64,000 nucleotides of DNA, from the NCBI GenBank assembly GCA_025200525.1, contig CM045762.1, positions 80,443,893 to 80,507,892 of the forward strand, written 5' to 3'. Source of the DNA: Camellia lanceoleosa. Taxonomy: Eukaryota; Streptophyta; Magnoliopsida; Ericales; Theaceae. Positions 45,797 to 58,248 of this stretch are shown here, piece after piece. The notes under the pieces are model-generated. The model searched no databases. It was not told the origin of the DNA and worked only from the letters and a program-made list of their open reading frames with translations. Position 1 is the stretch's first letter; each line of letters starts with the position of its first letter. A program made the translations under genes and the position numbers.

Positions 45797-47724
45797 GAAA
45801 ATCGAAAGGGTTTGGAGTCCCTCTTGATCCCTACACAGTTTCGTCCCTAAATGCAATATAATTAAACCTTTTACTCATAAATTTATTAAAGAAAGTTTAA
45901 TATGTAATCTAAATTCATTTTAAGTATAGACCCTGTTATGTAAAAATTGAATTTAGATTATACATTAACTTTTATAATAAAACTTTGAATAGATTAATTA
46001 AATGATACAAACCTTTTTACAACTTGTTCTTATATTATTATGTTAGTTAGAGTAATATTTGGAAGAAAAAGTAACTTATGTTGTTTGGTTAGGGGTGTAA
46101 ATCTGGCCTGCCCAGCCTAGATTGGCCCATGTCAGGCCTTGCGGGCTCTTATCAAAATTCGGGTTGGGCCGGGCCGACCCACGGAAAAAAGGCTTAGGCC
46201 CAGGCCTAGGCCCAAGCCCAGGGATATTTGGGCCTTGGGTGGGCCTGACTAATTTTTTTGTTTTTTTTTCTTTTTAAATTTTTTTGATCAAAATTTTATT
46301 ATTTTTCTCTAAAAAAGACATTGGGTCTCGGGCAGGCCAAGTCTCGGGCTGGGCCTTGAGTGAACCTTAAGCAAGCCAATAGATTGGGACACGGGCAGGA
46401 TCGGGCTTCAAAATGATGGCCCAAGCCTAGGGACTCAGGCTGAGTTTGGGCCCGGGCCTAAACGGGCCTGGCCCACCTTGAGCCATGGGCGGGCATCAAG
46501 CTGCGGGCCATTTTTACACTCCTATGTTTGGTCTATTGGGGTGGGATGTTTGGTTCACTCAATGTTTTTTTTTTTTTTGGGTTAATTACAAAAAAACTCC
46601 AGGGTTTCGCGTGTTTTTCAATTTTTTCTGGTCAATTTGGCCCATCCGTCCATCTCCGTCATATTAAACTAATAGAAATTTGGGCAGAATTTCAGATTCA
46701 AATCCACATGTTCAAACACTGTATCTCTCTCGTCGCAAGTCTGTTTAGTGTCATTTTTGAGTTGAAAATCGGAAGGGTTTGGAGTCCCTCTTGATCCCTA
46801 CACAGTTTCGTCCCTAAATGCAATATAATTAAAACTTTTACTCATAAATTTATTAAAGAAAGTTTAATATGTGATCTAAATTCATTTTAAGTATAGACCC
46901 TATTATGTAAAAATTGAATTTAGATTATACATTAACTTTTATAATAAAACTCTGAATAGATTAATTAAATGATACAAACCTTTTTACAACTTGTTCTTAT
47001 ATTATTATGTTAGTTAGAGTAATATTTGGAAGAAAAAGTAACTTATGTTGTTTGGTTAGGGGTATAAATCTGGCCTGCCCAGCTTGGATTGGCCCATGTC
47101 GGGCTTTGCGGGTTCTTATCAAAATTCGGGTTGGGCCGGGCCGACCCACGGACCAAAAAAATAGGCTTAGGGCCAGGCCCAAGCCCAGGGATATTTGGGC
47201 CTTGGGTGGGCCTCACTAATTTTTTTGTTTTTTTTTTTAATTTTTTTGATCAAAATTTTATTATTTTTCTCTAAAAAAGACACTGGGTCTCGGGCGGGCC
47301 AAGTCTCGGGCCGGGCCTTAAGTGGGCCTTAAGCAAGTCAATAGATTGGGACACGGGCAGAATTGGGCTTCAAAATGATGGCCCAAGCCTAGGGACTTAG
47401 GCTAAGCTTGGGCCTGGGCCTAAACGGGCCTGGCTCACCCTGAGCCATGGGCGGGCATCAAGTTGCGGGCCATTTTTACACTCTTATGTTTGGTCTATTG
47501 GGGTGGGATGTTTGGTTCACTCAATGTTTTTTTTTTTGGGGTTAATTACAAAAAAACCCCAGGGTTTCGCGTGTTTTTCAATTTTTTCTGGTCAATTTGG
47601 CCCATCCGTCCATCTCCGTCATATTAAACTAACAGAAATTTGGACAGAATTTCAGATTTAAATCCACATGTTCAAACACTTGTATCTCCCTCGTTGCAAG
47701 TCTGTTTAGTCTCATTTTTGAGTT
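45797..47724. repeat. Tandem duplication, 967-bp unit, two near-identical copies
   Basis: Copy 1 is about 45797-46763 and copy 2 about 46764-47724; the landmark tttggagtccctcttgatcc is at 45811 and 46778. Copies differ only by a few substitutions and homopolymer lengths. Each holds an AT-rich left half, a GC-rich block full of gggcc/ggccc motifs (46100-46520 and 47065-47480) and a right third, ttaattacaaaaaaa..ccagggtttcgcgtg, that belongs to the foldback arm below. Confidence 0.9.
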
Positions 47725-48020
47725 GTTGGTTCACATCATGGCCCAGTTTTCATTCCACTTTTCATAGGCCTTGGTCCACATCTTTTTACTTGCCATCGGA
47801 GTTTCGGAAGTTGGCCAAAAATAAGATTTTTTCCTTTTTGGACAATTTTCAGATTCAAATCCACATATTCAAGCATTTGTATCTCCCTCGTCCTAATTCC
47901 GTTTCACCTCATTTTCGCATCGTTAGATTCATCTCATGACCTAATTTTCATTCCATCCCTCATATGTCTTGTTTCATCTCTTTTTGTATGCTGTCGGAGT
48001 TCTGAAGTTGTCCAAAAATA

Positions 48021-48068
<48 letters not shown>

Positions 48069-48903
48069 AATTTATTTTTATTTTTTTTTATTTTTTCTTG
48101 CTGCTATCACAACAATATTCTTGACGATGGAGATGCAATGGATGATGCTTGATTGGAAACCAAGGCGCCCTAACACGCTTACCAACCCATTTGGTTTTTA
48201 ATTTTTATGTGTAGTTGTATACCTGTCACTACTCGATGACACCGCCACCATTACTACCACCACCTCATCTTGCAGATAATGATAATAAAGTAGCAGCAGC
48301 AGTAGCAGCAAGCTAGGAGGAGCCGTGGGGGAGGAGGAAGAAGAAGAAAAAAAAAGAGAGAAAAAGCTAATTTTTGGTCAAATTTTGGAGATCTAACGGC
48401 ATGCAAAAAGAGGTGAAACAAGGCATATGAGGGGTGGAATAAAAATTAAGTCATGAGTTGAATCTAACAACGGAAAAATGAGATGAAATGAAGTCACGAT
48501 GAGAGAGATACAAGTGATTGAATATGTGGATTTGAATCTGAAAATTTTGCCCAAAGAGAGAAAAATCTTATTTTTGGCCAACTTTCGGAGCTCCAACGAC
48601 AAGTAAAAAGATGTGGAACAAGGCGTATGAAGAGTGGAATGAAAACTAGGCCATGAGGTGAACCCAATGACGCAAAAATAAGGCGAAACGAAGTTACGAC
48701 GAGGGAGATACAAGTGTTTGAATATGTAGGTTTGAATATGAAATTCTATCCAGATTTTCGTTAGTTTAATATGATGGAGATGGATGGAGGGGCCATATTG
48801 AAACACGGATGAAACTCTACGGTTTAATTTGTCGAAATTGAAATTTTGGGATTTAAATTGAAAAACAATTGAAACCCTGAATTTTTTTTGTAATTAATCC
48901 TTT
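47538..48903. mobile_element. Foldback element with arms of about 480 bp
   Basis: The left end ttaattacaaaaaaacccca (47542) pairs with the right end (48880-48902, read on the other strand gattaattacaaaaaaaatt). Inside, catattaaact/agtttaatatg, aatccacat.ttcaa and ttggccaaaaataagattttt occur on both sides in inverted order. Each arm holds two diverged copies of a roughly 200-bp unit. The loop (48020-48360) contains a CT run (48022-48063) and AGC/AAG-rich DNA. No coding. The left arm also ends copy 1 of the upstream tandem duplication. Confidence 0.7.
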
Positions 48904-50295
48904 TTAAATTTTTTTTTTAATTAAAAGTGTATTATTAAAAATGAAATTACCATCAACTATAGTAAGAGAGTGGCCATTTATTCTATTCTTTTTATTACGA
49001 TAAATCAAACACTACTTTAAAATTGATCAAAAGAAATATAACAATATGAAAATTAATGGATTATGGAGTCTGTTTTTATTAAGGCTTACAGGTCTGTTCA
49101 TTTCACTGTTTAATTAATTAATTAATTAATTTTTTTGGGGGTGATAAAATGGCTTTTTCAGTCCAATAAATCAAAAGTTAACAAAATAAAAAAATAAGTC
49201 GAAATTGCATTTATGCAGTGTAGGATTTACGCATGTGTTACAATGATAACAATAATTTGTTGTATGTGAAACAAACTGAAAAAATGTAAACAGTGGAGGA
49301 AGAAATGTGACAGTGATTGTGCGTTATAATCAGTTTTTTTTTTTTTTTTTCTTTTTTTTGTGTGTGTGTGAACATTTTTTGAATTTCATATGAATAAATG
49401 AATAAATAAATGAGGGTAAAAGGTAAAAAGATATTTTCTGTTAGCTCGATTATATGACATAGTGACATGAGAGGTAAATGTAATTTTAAAAACTTGAGGA
49501 GAAATTTTTGTAATTGCCATAAATTTCAGGGGAAATAGGCTAATTGACCCTTTTTTTTGTTATATTTTTCAAACTTTGAGACTCAACTCTTTGAAAGTTT
49601 AAAAAAAAAAAATTCTATTAAAGACCAAAACGGATTAAAATAGTGTTGTTGTTCAATCACATCGGATTAGGGACTTTTTTAATTTTGTGGACTTGTTATT
49701 CAATATTTTTAGGGACTAAAAGTCTCCTATTTTTTTTTGAAAAATTGACAAAAATGGGGGAAAAAAAAAAGAAAGAAAGAAAAGAAAAACAGATTAAAAT
49801 TGGTTCAAAGATTCTAATTTATGTGCCGTGGCAGCTCCTACCCTTGTAGCACACAAGAAGTTTTGTGACATGAAAGTGATCTGTATTTGTTTATAGGTTT
49901 CATCACAAACAAACATATAGCACTTGTTTGATTAACTAGGTTGATAGTGGTAGAATTAATCTTATGAATTAGTATATGATTTGTTATTCAATTAAATTAA
50001 TGAGATAATCATTTATTATATATATATATATATTTATTTATATTTTCTTGTATATTTGAAATTATGGTCCCAACCCCTTTTAATACTAAAAATTTAGGAA
50101 AATTTAGCTATAAACCCCTTTTACCTTCCTTTCATTGTTAAAAGGACTAAGAAAAAAATTATACTTTCTAAACCCCTTCATAATTATAAAGTCTTGCATA
50201 AAGGACAAAATTTATTATTTAAATATTTTATAGGACTATTATACCCTCAACTTCTGCATATATATTTAGCTTCGTCATCAACTGTATCATAATCA
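48904..50295. other. AT-rich DNA, no gene
   Basis: Homopolymer-rich, with a TTAA run near 49112-49131, a T run (49336-49349) and a TA run (50018-50032). Short ORFs are compositional. Confidence 0.5.
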
Positions 50296-50301
50296 CCATA
50301 G

Positions 50302-50676
50302 TTGCATCTTCCAAGTTTCAGCAGAAGGTCGTCGACAAGCCGCCGCCATAGTCGCGTCTTCCAAGCTTCAGCAGAAGGTTCTCTCTTCATCTTCATAATC
50401 AGCAACGATGAGGCTTTGAGTATGTTGAAATTGAATGAGGATGTCGTTGGAGATCCGAAAGCTAGGGTTTCGGAGCTGATGGGGGAGATTCGGAGCGCGG
50501 TGGAGGTGGCTCAATTGGAAGCGGAGAAGAAACATGATGAGGTTGTTGATGAGATGCTGACGATGCTGAATGCGAAGGCTGAAGCTTCGAGATTGAAAGA
50601 AGTTGAACAGGAGATTGGGAAGGATGTAGATGAGGAACAGTGGAATATATGTATATATATATATTTGTGTGTATGA
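50302..50676 (+). CDS. Unrecognised coiled-coil ORF, possibly a gene-start fragment
   Basis: The ORF reads LKLNEDVVGDPKARVSELMG and then EVAQLEAEKKHDEVVDEMLT ... SRLKEVEQEI, a charged, heptad-like helix. GC content and codon use look more gene-like than the flanks. The N-terminal 35 residues come from a 50-bp duplicated leader (catagt.gc.tcttccaag.ttcagcagaaggt at about 50296 and 50346), so the true start is probably the ATG at 50408 or 50423. It ends at a TA microsatellite with no poly(A) signal and no continuing exon that I can see. It may be a captured or truncated gene fragment. Function unknown. Confidence 0.35.
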   Translation: MHLPSFSRRSSTSRRHSRVFQASAEGSLFIFIISNDEALSMLKLNEDVVGDPKARVSELMGEIRSAVEVAQLEAEKKHDEVVDEMLTMLNAKAEASRLKEVEQEIGKDVDEEQWNICIYIYLCV

Positions 50677-50699
50677 GTGTTGTTGAACACATGTATTCT

Positions 50700-50929
50700 T
50701 TTTCATTGAGATGTGTGATTGTTGATCGAGTTTTAGAAGTTTTTTATTTCAATTAGATATGTGGATTTGTTGATTAATTTGTTTTGTTTTTGTTTGTTTG
50801 TTTTTTTTTGGAAGTTTTTTTCTCAATTCGATATGTTGATTTGTTGATTAATTTGTTTTGTTTTTGTTTGTTTGTTTGTTTGTTTTTGATTTATTTTTGT
50901 TGTTTTTTTTATCTAATTTCATTTGACAG
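50700..50929. repeat. Tandem gatatgt..gatttgttgattaatttg duplication
   Basis: ttgttgattaatttgttttg occurs at 50766 and again at 50836, each followed by a ttgtttg run, a unit of about 70 bp. Confidence 0.7.
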
Positions 50930-51275
50930 AACCAGAGTAAAATTTTACTCTGGTTCTATTGCTCTATTTTTTTCATTTGACAGAACCAGAGTAAAATTTT
51001 ACTTTTATACATAATAAAATTTTACTTTTGTGTAGAGTCTAACATTTTACTCATTTTTCAGAGCAAAATTTTACTTTTATACAGAGTAAAATTTTACGTT
51101 TGTGTAGAGTCTAACATTTTACTAGTTTTTCAGAGTAAAATTTTACTTTTATACAGAGTAAAATTTTACTTTTAGTTTCAGAGTGTAACATTTTACTTTC
51201 ATACAGAGTAAAATTTTACTTTTAGTTTCAAAATGTAAAATTTTACTTTCATACAGAGTAAAATTTTACTCTGAA
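50930..51275. repeat. Minisatellite of palindromic agtaaaattttact units
   Basis: About ten copies of GTAAAATTTTAC (self-complementary) spaced 20-50 bp apart, joined by ttttatacaga, tttgtgtagagtctaac and similar. Because each core is a palindrome, the array can pair with itself in many registers. Confidence 0.85.
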
Positions 51276-52939
51276 ATATATAGTGAAGATGGCTTAATAG
51301 GAGAGCTGATAGATATGAGGATAATATAGTAAAAGAAACAAGTTTTAAAATATTAGGGGGTTTTGAAAATAATTATATAATTCTTGTCATTTTGAAAGAC
51401 AAATTAAATAGTGAGGGGGCTATCACCAAATCCCTCTAAAATTTATCAATTTTATTAGATTGAATGTTTGTCGTCCATGTAATCCCGTTGATAAAATTTT
51501 CAATCAAACAGGAGATTGTAAGTCTATAAACTGATAATTCCAATCCTATATTATAATCTTACTAATCAAACATGTCCTTATAAAGTTCTAGATTGGACCC
51601 ATTAATTATTAATCATTCTTAATCAAGAGAAAGTGGCTCTCTCCAGGTTTGGTGAGTGCAGCTTGAGGTTTAAGGTACGCTCTCTTCAGGTTCTAGATTC
51701 AACTCTCACTAGGTGTTATCAACTTTTTAGGGCCACACCTATGGGCTCGGCATGAGATTTGCTCGATTCATGTAGGTCTTGAGATTGGTCGATATATGTA
51801 CAAGTTGGGCCGAACATCCGATTATAAAAAAATAAAAAATAAAAGATAAAAGAGAAAGTGGCTGTCAACTTCATATTCGCTTCTTTGTGGACCTTAATTA
51901 AGATTATGGTACTGAATGGATGATTGAGATGCTGTGCTGATTTGCTAATGTTATATTTAGAGTGTTGTTATTAGCACCTTATTAATTATTTTGGATATTT
52001 CATTTCTTTGGACTCTTACTTATAAATTGTAAAATTTTTAAAATTTCTTTTCTCCCCTCAAATAATACCCAAATTATTCTTGTAAAAACATTCTGACTAT
52101 TCAAATGCACACCTCCACACCCTTAAAAGCCTCTCTCCTAAAACCCTAACAAAACCCACGACGGTGGAATCTCCCAAAACTAGTGGAAAAAATTTGTGTG
52201 ATTAAGAAATTTTTTCTCTACTTCATTACAAGATTTTTCAATCTGTTTGATTTTTTTTCTTTTACCTCTTTTTACACACACAACACAATCTACTTTCATA
52301 CTTCTCTAGTTGGTTTTTTTATCATTCATCTATGGCCTCACTGTATTTGTATGCTCTCTGTGTGAGCAAAAATGGGTAGGATTTCACCTCTCAGTCGACC
52401 GGTCGATCGACCACCCAAGGGTGGTCCGACCTGCTTTGTTTTCCTGCTTTTGTTGCTGCTTCGGTTATCTGTTTCCGAACAAATAAGAAATGTTCGGTTA
52501 CTTGTTCTTGAATAAATAAACAATGTTCGGCCTTGTGTTCCCGAATTTCAGTCATATGTTTGGGAGTTCAGTTTTGAAAAAATGACGAACAGTTTTTATT
52601 ATTTTTGTCATTTTTTTTTTCAAAAAAATTATTCTTACAAGGCTAATCTCCTCTAAATTAAGAACACCATCAAAGGTATGAATCACTTCTAAGCTTTTTT
52701 TTGTTGTACTCCTCTTGTCTCATGGAATTGTGGTTGCCAGAAAAATTTTCACTTATTGTTATTGTTAGAGAAGTGTATGTAATCAAATGGTTATCACTAT
52801 TGCCGTTGGAATATTGCCACCAAAAGGGTTTTCAAGGTTTTGATGTGGGTAGGTTTTGAAGGTGGGTTTTGGGGAAGATGGATGTGTAGTGATGGAGGTG
52901 ACTGTTCTCATAAATCCTAGCTCATGAAATAGTGAGTAT
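51276..52939. other. Intergenic DNA, no gene recognised
   Basis: 52385-52440 holds a palindrome-rich stretch gtcgaccggtcgatcgac, followed by aatgttcgg repeats (52485-52535). This is likely a transposon remnant. Confidence 0.35.
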
Positions 52940-53445
52940 GTGGGTATAAACGTAATGTGACACCTACATAAACGTAACGTGACACTTACATAAACGTAAT
53001 GTAACGTGTCACGTTACGTTTCGCAAACTTAATGAGTTTTTATTTTTTTAAATTGAATGTGAAAATGTTGCTGGTTTATGTTGGTGTCATGTTACGTTTC
53101 ATATAAATATAATTTATGGTAACATTCAATTTTCTATATAGGAAATTGAATGTTGCTATAGATTATAGGTGTCATGTTACGTTACGTTTCGTTTATGTAG
53201 ATATGATCTATGGCAACATTCAATGTCCTATATCATAGGTGTTACGTTACGTTTATGTAGGTGTCACGTTACGTTACGTTTATGTAGATATGATCTATAT
53301 AGGAAATTGCATATTACCATGGATCATAGGTGTCATGTTACGTTTATGTAGGTGTCACATTATGTATAGGTGTCACGTTACGTTTATGTAGGTGTCACGT
53401 TACATTACGTTTATACAGATATGATCTATGGTAATATTTAATTTC
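52940..53445. repeat. Minisatellite of gtgtcacgttacgtttatgtag units in both orientations
   Basis: The left part (52950-53000) carries acgtaacgtgacac.tacataa. The right part (53090-53430) carries the reverse complement, with interspersed gatatgatctatggcaaca. The consensus contains the near-palindrome cacgttacgt. Confidence 0.8.
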
Positions 53446-54891
53446 CTATATATGGTTTTACTATTATTTATGATATTAACAACTAATATTGAGGATAAAT
53501 GTGTCAATAAACTTCTCACAGGACTTATGGGAACATAAGTTTTTTAGGTGGACCATATGTAGTATAAGTCTCCCTAATAGGACTTATAAATAATTTTCCC
53601 TTTAAAGGATACACTAAATACCAAAAAATACAAAAAAAATAAAAATAAAAATTTAGTACATTTTTTTTTTTTTTTGTATTTTTGTGTATTTATTAATTTT
53701 TTAAAATATTTTTTTACAAATATTTTACTATTTAGATACATCTAAGTAAGGTGTATCTAAAAAAGTAAAAAAAATTTCTTAAAATTTAAAAAATATTCAC
53801 TAAAAACAAAAAAACACAAAAAATAAAATACTCAATTTTCAAAAAATTGAAACTAAACACACTGATTGATATCATTTTTAGTAATTTCACTTAAAATTAT
53901 TATTGTAATAAAAAAATTTAAAAATAAAAAATCTAAAATAATTAATAGAATACTAATAGCAACACTCTATATTTATTTTTCTTTTATATTACAAAGTATG
54001 ACAAAGTTTGTTGGTCATTTTCTACCAACTAAGATGGTCTCTTAAGGAGGACTTTCTAAGAGCATCCAAAATAAGCTAGTGAAATTATCAATTCAGTTAA
54101 TATAGTCAAACTCAAGAAAAATTTCTTTAACAGATTAATCAAAAGATAATTTTGCCGACCTACTATTTACTAATTACTTATTTTTTTTAAATTTTTTTTA
54201 AAATCATTTATTCTTTCCTTTTTCACTCTTATAAAAACATTAAATAGCTATTTAAAAAAAAATAACTAAAATAAAAAATATTGTTGGAGTGTACATTAAA
54301 AAAAAGACAAATTACACTTAGCACTCCTGCACTTTACACTTAGTCTCACTTTGACTATTGACATTGGGTAAATTACACTTTGCACCTCTACATTTTACAC
54401 CAAATCTCATCTTAGCTCCTACATATAAAATCATGACAGTCAACGCCTGGTACTTCTGGCCAATTGTCAATGTCCATTTTTTGTTACTCCATCGTATAAG
54501 TTTTTAACAGAAGTTAGTAATGTGACAAACATATGATTACGAAATGAGAGCAAAAGAGGAAAATCACTCATGTTTCCCGCCTATACACATTTCGTCTCAA
54601 AATTTATATTAAATTATCATTGTATTTGTCATGACCTGACCTTGGTACGTAGAAGTTAGATTTTGCAACTGGCCAGTAACTAAGGTTACCGAAGGCCATT
54701 TTCCAAAAATTAATAAATTAACAATGCAAGTGGAACTGAAGTAAAATAGAAGGGTACCTAAATATTTATATCTTTAAAACATGCGTTGGAGCTTTTATTT
54801 ATTTATTTATATCAAAATGGTCATTAGTCTAGGAGCTGTCACAAGTCTAGTCTTTAACTCCATGAAGCAACATTCTCATTTGTCGGTCCAC
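53446..54891. other. AT-rich DNA with LTR-like edge near 54630-54850
   Basis: Mostly A/T homopolymers. tttatttatttatat..aaa.ggtcattag at 54797 recurs at 58258, so this edge may be related to the LTR-like DNA there. No gene. Confidence 0.35.
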
Positions 54892-57230
54892 TCAAATGGT
54901 ATATTTTTCTAGGTTAACTGAGTCAATGGTGACGCAAACTTCGAGGTAATATCTTGCCAATCCCAAAAAGTTCCAAACTTCGTATACATTAGCAGGTTGC
55001 GACCAATCCATGATTGCTGCAATCTTTTGCAGGTCAACGCAGATGCCATCTTTATCAATGACGTGACCGAGAAAGTGTACACTAGTGATCCAAAATCCGC
55101 ATTTCTTCAACTTGGCAAAAAGTTTGCAATCGCGTAGTGTCTACAATACTGATCATAAATGTTGTTCATGGTCTTCCAATGTTTTAGATTTTATGAAAAT
55201 GGCATCAATGAAAACAATAACAAATTCATCGAGATAGGGTTTGAACACTTGATTCATGAGTGATCATAATGCTAAATGGCATGCCAAGGAACTTATAGTG
55301 TCTATAATGCATTTTGCATGCAATCTTCTTGAGACTTTCGATTTTGACTTTCACTTGATGACAATCGGATCGCAAGTCAATCTTAGAAAATACTTGAGCG
55401 CTTTGTAGTTGATCAAATAAATCGTCGATTTGCGACAAAGGGTACCGATTCTTGATGGTAAACTTGTTCAATTCTCGATAATTGATACATAATCTCATTA
55501 TATCATCCTTTTTATTCTCAAACAATATTGGAGCTCTCCATGGTGAGGTACTTGGTCAAATAAAACCCTCGTCGAGTTATTCCTAAAGTTCTGTTTTTAA
55601 CTCTTTCAATTCCACAATCGACATGCGATAAGGTGTTTTCAATATCGGTTATGTAATGGATTGAGTTTCAATGGTAAATTCGATTTCTCGATCAACTAGG
55701 GTACCAAGTAAATCTTTAGGAAAAAAAATCAAGAAATTCCTAAACTACGAGCATTGGATGGAGTTTGGGTCTACTTAATGAGTATCGACCACATAACAGA
55801 CAAAACCACAACATCTGTCCTTAGAAGTTGTGACATAGAGGATACCAAACATAGAGGGGTAGAGACTTCAGTTCCATCAAAGGTAAGTTTGCATTGGTTT
55901 GGTAATCGGAGAAAGACCTTTTTGGTTGTATAGTCAATAGAGACATGGTTGGTAGCAAACCAATCCATTCCTAAGATTACATCAAAATTACTGATGCGGA
56001 GAATAATCAAATCCACATAAAATTTCACCTTTTAAAAATATAACATAAGATTTGTACATATCAATACTAAGTATAAAACCACCAGATGGAAAAGATACAG
56101 ATAATGCATATCCCAAGGATTCAGGTATCGATGTCAAATTGGAAGTAAAATGTGGAGCAACAAAAGAATGAGTTGATCTAGAATCTATGAGAATATGAGT
56201 TGAATGACCACATATGGAAAGTGTACCTGACACCACGTTTTCGGTAACATTGGGGTTTCTAAGCACCAAAGCAAAAGCTCTCCGTTGACGTTTTTGTTCT
56301 TTCTTCACTCCTATAGGCATTCCTAGTTTCTGAATCGATTCAGGATTAGTAAATTGTAGACAATCTTTCACCAATGACCAATTTGACCACATCTATAGTA
56401 TGCTTCCATTGCTCGATAGTAGTGTCCCCAATGAGCTTTCCCACAGGTTGGACAATTAGGAATGATGCTAACTCTAGAGGTAGTAGAATGCTGGTTGGTC
56501 GAACTGATCGAACTAATGGGTCCTGCATTAATTTTCTTTGGTGGTGCAGTGCTAGATCCTCTACTTGGTTCTCCCAAAAATCGTTTCTTTTGACCTACCC
56601 ACCCAGAATGTGAGGTCTTAGTTCCTTTCTAAGCAATGTACACTCGGTCCACGACTTCCGCATATGTAGGTAAATTTAGAACTTCCTTTGATCTTATCTG
56701 CTAAACCTCTCTCAACTTTCTTAGCTTTTCGGACAACGTACGTTGCAAATTGAGCTAATTATGTGGACTTAATTTTGTACTCTACTATCGACATCCTATC
56801 TTGCTTCAAGTTTATAAACTCTGACACCTTTTCTCTCGTAGTGAATCTGAAAAATACTTCTCATAGAAGACTTCTAGAAATCTCGTTCAAGTCATAATAT
56901 TTTCCTTCTCTAAGGTAGGAAGCCATCATTCCTGTGCATCTTTTTTAAGAGTGAAGGTGGCGAATGACATCTTTTGTACAAGGTAATGCGTGAAAAATCT
57001 TCTCCATTTCCCTGATCCAAGCTTTTGCCAGTAATGGGTTCGAATTACCTATGAACGTGGAAGGTTTTAAATCCTAGAATTGTTTAACTATGATTGGCCT
57101 TTCTCGGTGTTATGATATTCCATTAGTTACGCTAGTTTGCAGAGCTTGCAAGAAACTAGAAACAACTTTTCTATTGGATTGACTTCGCTTGCCGATGATT
57201 CGACACCATTTCCATCATTAGCCATAACTA
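54892..57230 (-). mobile_element. Decayed Ty3/Gypsy retrotransposon (Tekay-like), gag to reverse transcriptase
   Basis: Minus strand, from 57230 downward. Gag block 56740-56880 (EKVSEFINLKQDRMSIVEYK); zinc knuckle CGQIGHW near 56370-56395; protease 55771-56392 with LIDSRSTHSFV, where the active site D-S-G has become D-S-R, and DVILGMDWFATNHVSIDYTT; reverse transcriptase 55226-55525 ([38 protein letters not shown]); and the later part 54892-55110 (FWITSVHFLGHVIDKDGI, NFLGLARYY). The YxDD block is missing or unreadable between these. RNase H and integrase are absent. Several stops and frameshifts. Confidence 0.85.
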
Positions 57231-57518
57231 CAGAATAAAAGTTTCAAATGAAAACAGTTCACAATTTCTATTTGTATATAATAATTTCTAATAATTACAC
57301 ACATAATTCACAAAACATCAATTTTATTTATTCATATATGCGTTGGTACATTACTCACATCTAAAGTTAGAGGTTACATGAAGTTAGTCCCTAATCTATC
57401 TATTACAACTTGAAAAAGTTAGGGAAATACATCTCCATATAGAACTCAAATTTCCAACTACTCTGTTGAATCCCATAGAATTCCCATACCAGCTTGTCCC
57501 TATATATTGGAACACCTG
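57231..57518. other. Leader-like DNA 5' of the Gypsy gag
   Basis: AT-rich, no coding content. It lies between gag and the inverted LTR-like arms. Confidence 0.3.
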
Positions 57519-58248
57519 TGTTATGCCTCCACACTTGACATCCTTTTATTCGCATCGGTACCTCCACGTGCGCCATATCATTACCAAAATCTATAGCTTT
57601 GAATTGATAATGTTCTTAGGGCAAGGGATACTAGTTCGAAGGTTATCACTAAGAAAAGCTTTCCCTCTTTTTCCACAAATTTCTTAGGTAAAGACGCAAT
57701 TAGATAGTGAGGGTAATCGATTTCTGACTCAATACCCACAACTCCAATTGGTCCAAGATACCTCTCTGATGTATTCTCATATCTCCACCATAACTGTTCT
57801 ACTGATATTTGATCGATCTCCTTATAAGTCGCTTGAGTGTTAGGTTTGAGTGCCTAATTATATAAAAAAAGATGGAGAGACTCTGAAGAGATAATCAGAC
57901 ACTCAAACCCAATGCTCAGATGACTTATGGAAAACGGATCTACCTTCAATCAGATCTAATGTTAGTAGAATAGTTGTGGTAGAGAGATGAAAATACATTA
58001 GAGAGGTATATTAGACCACTTGTAGTTATGGGTATTGAGTCAGATATCGGTTACCCCCGCTAAATAATTATGCCTTTACCTGAGAAATTTGTGAAGAAAA
58101 GAGGAACACTTTTCCTAGTGATAGCCTTTGAACTAGTACCCCTCGCCCTAAGAACATTTTCAATGTCCAAGTTGTAGATTTTGGTAATGATATGACGCAT
58201 GTGGAGGTACCAGTACGAATAAAGGGATGTCAAGTATGGGGCATGACA
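57519..58248. repeat. Two LTR-like arms in inverted orientation
   Basis: 57519-57854 begins TGTTATGCCTCCACACTTGA on the plus strand. 57897-58248 begins TGTCATGCCCCATACTTGAC on the minus strand. The arms match along their length (for example caaaatctatagcttt and aaatttcttaggtaaag with their counterparts) at about 80%, with a 42-bp spacer. TGTCATGCCCC is a usual Gypsy LTR start, so these look like two LTR pieces head-out. Confidence 0.75.

Noticed and set aside
50996..51270. Inverted-repeat core read as a transcription-factor operator array
   Set aside because: Palindromic A/T minisatellite with no nearby promoter or gene; no basis for a regulatory claim.
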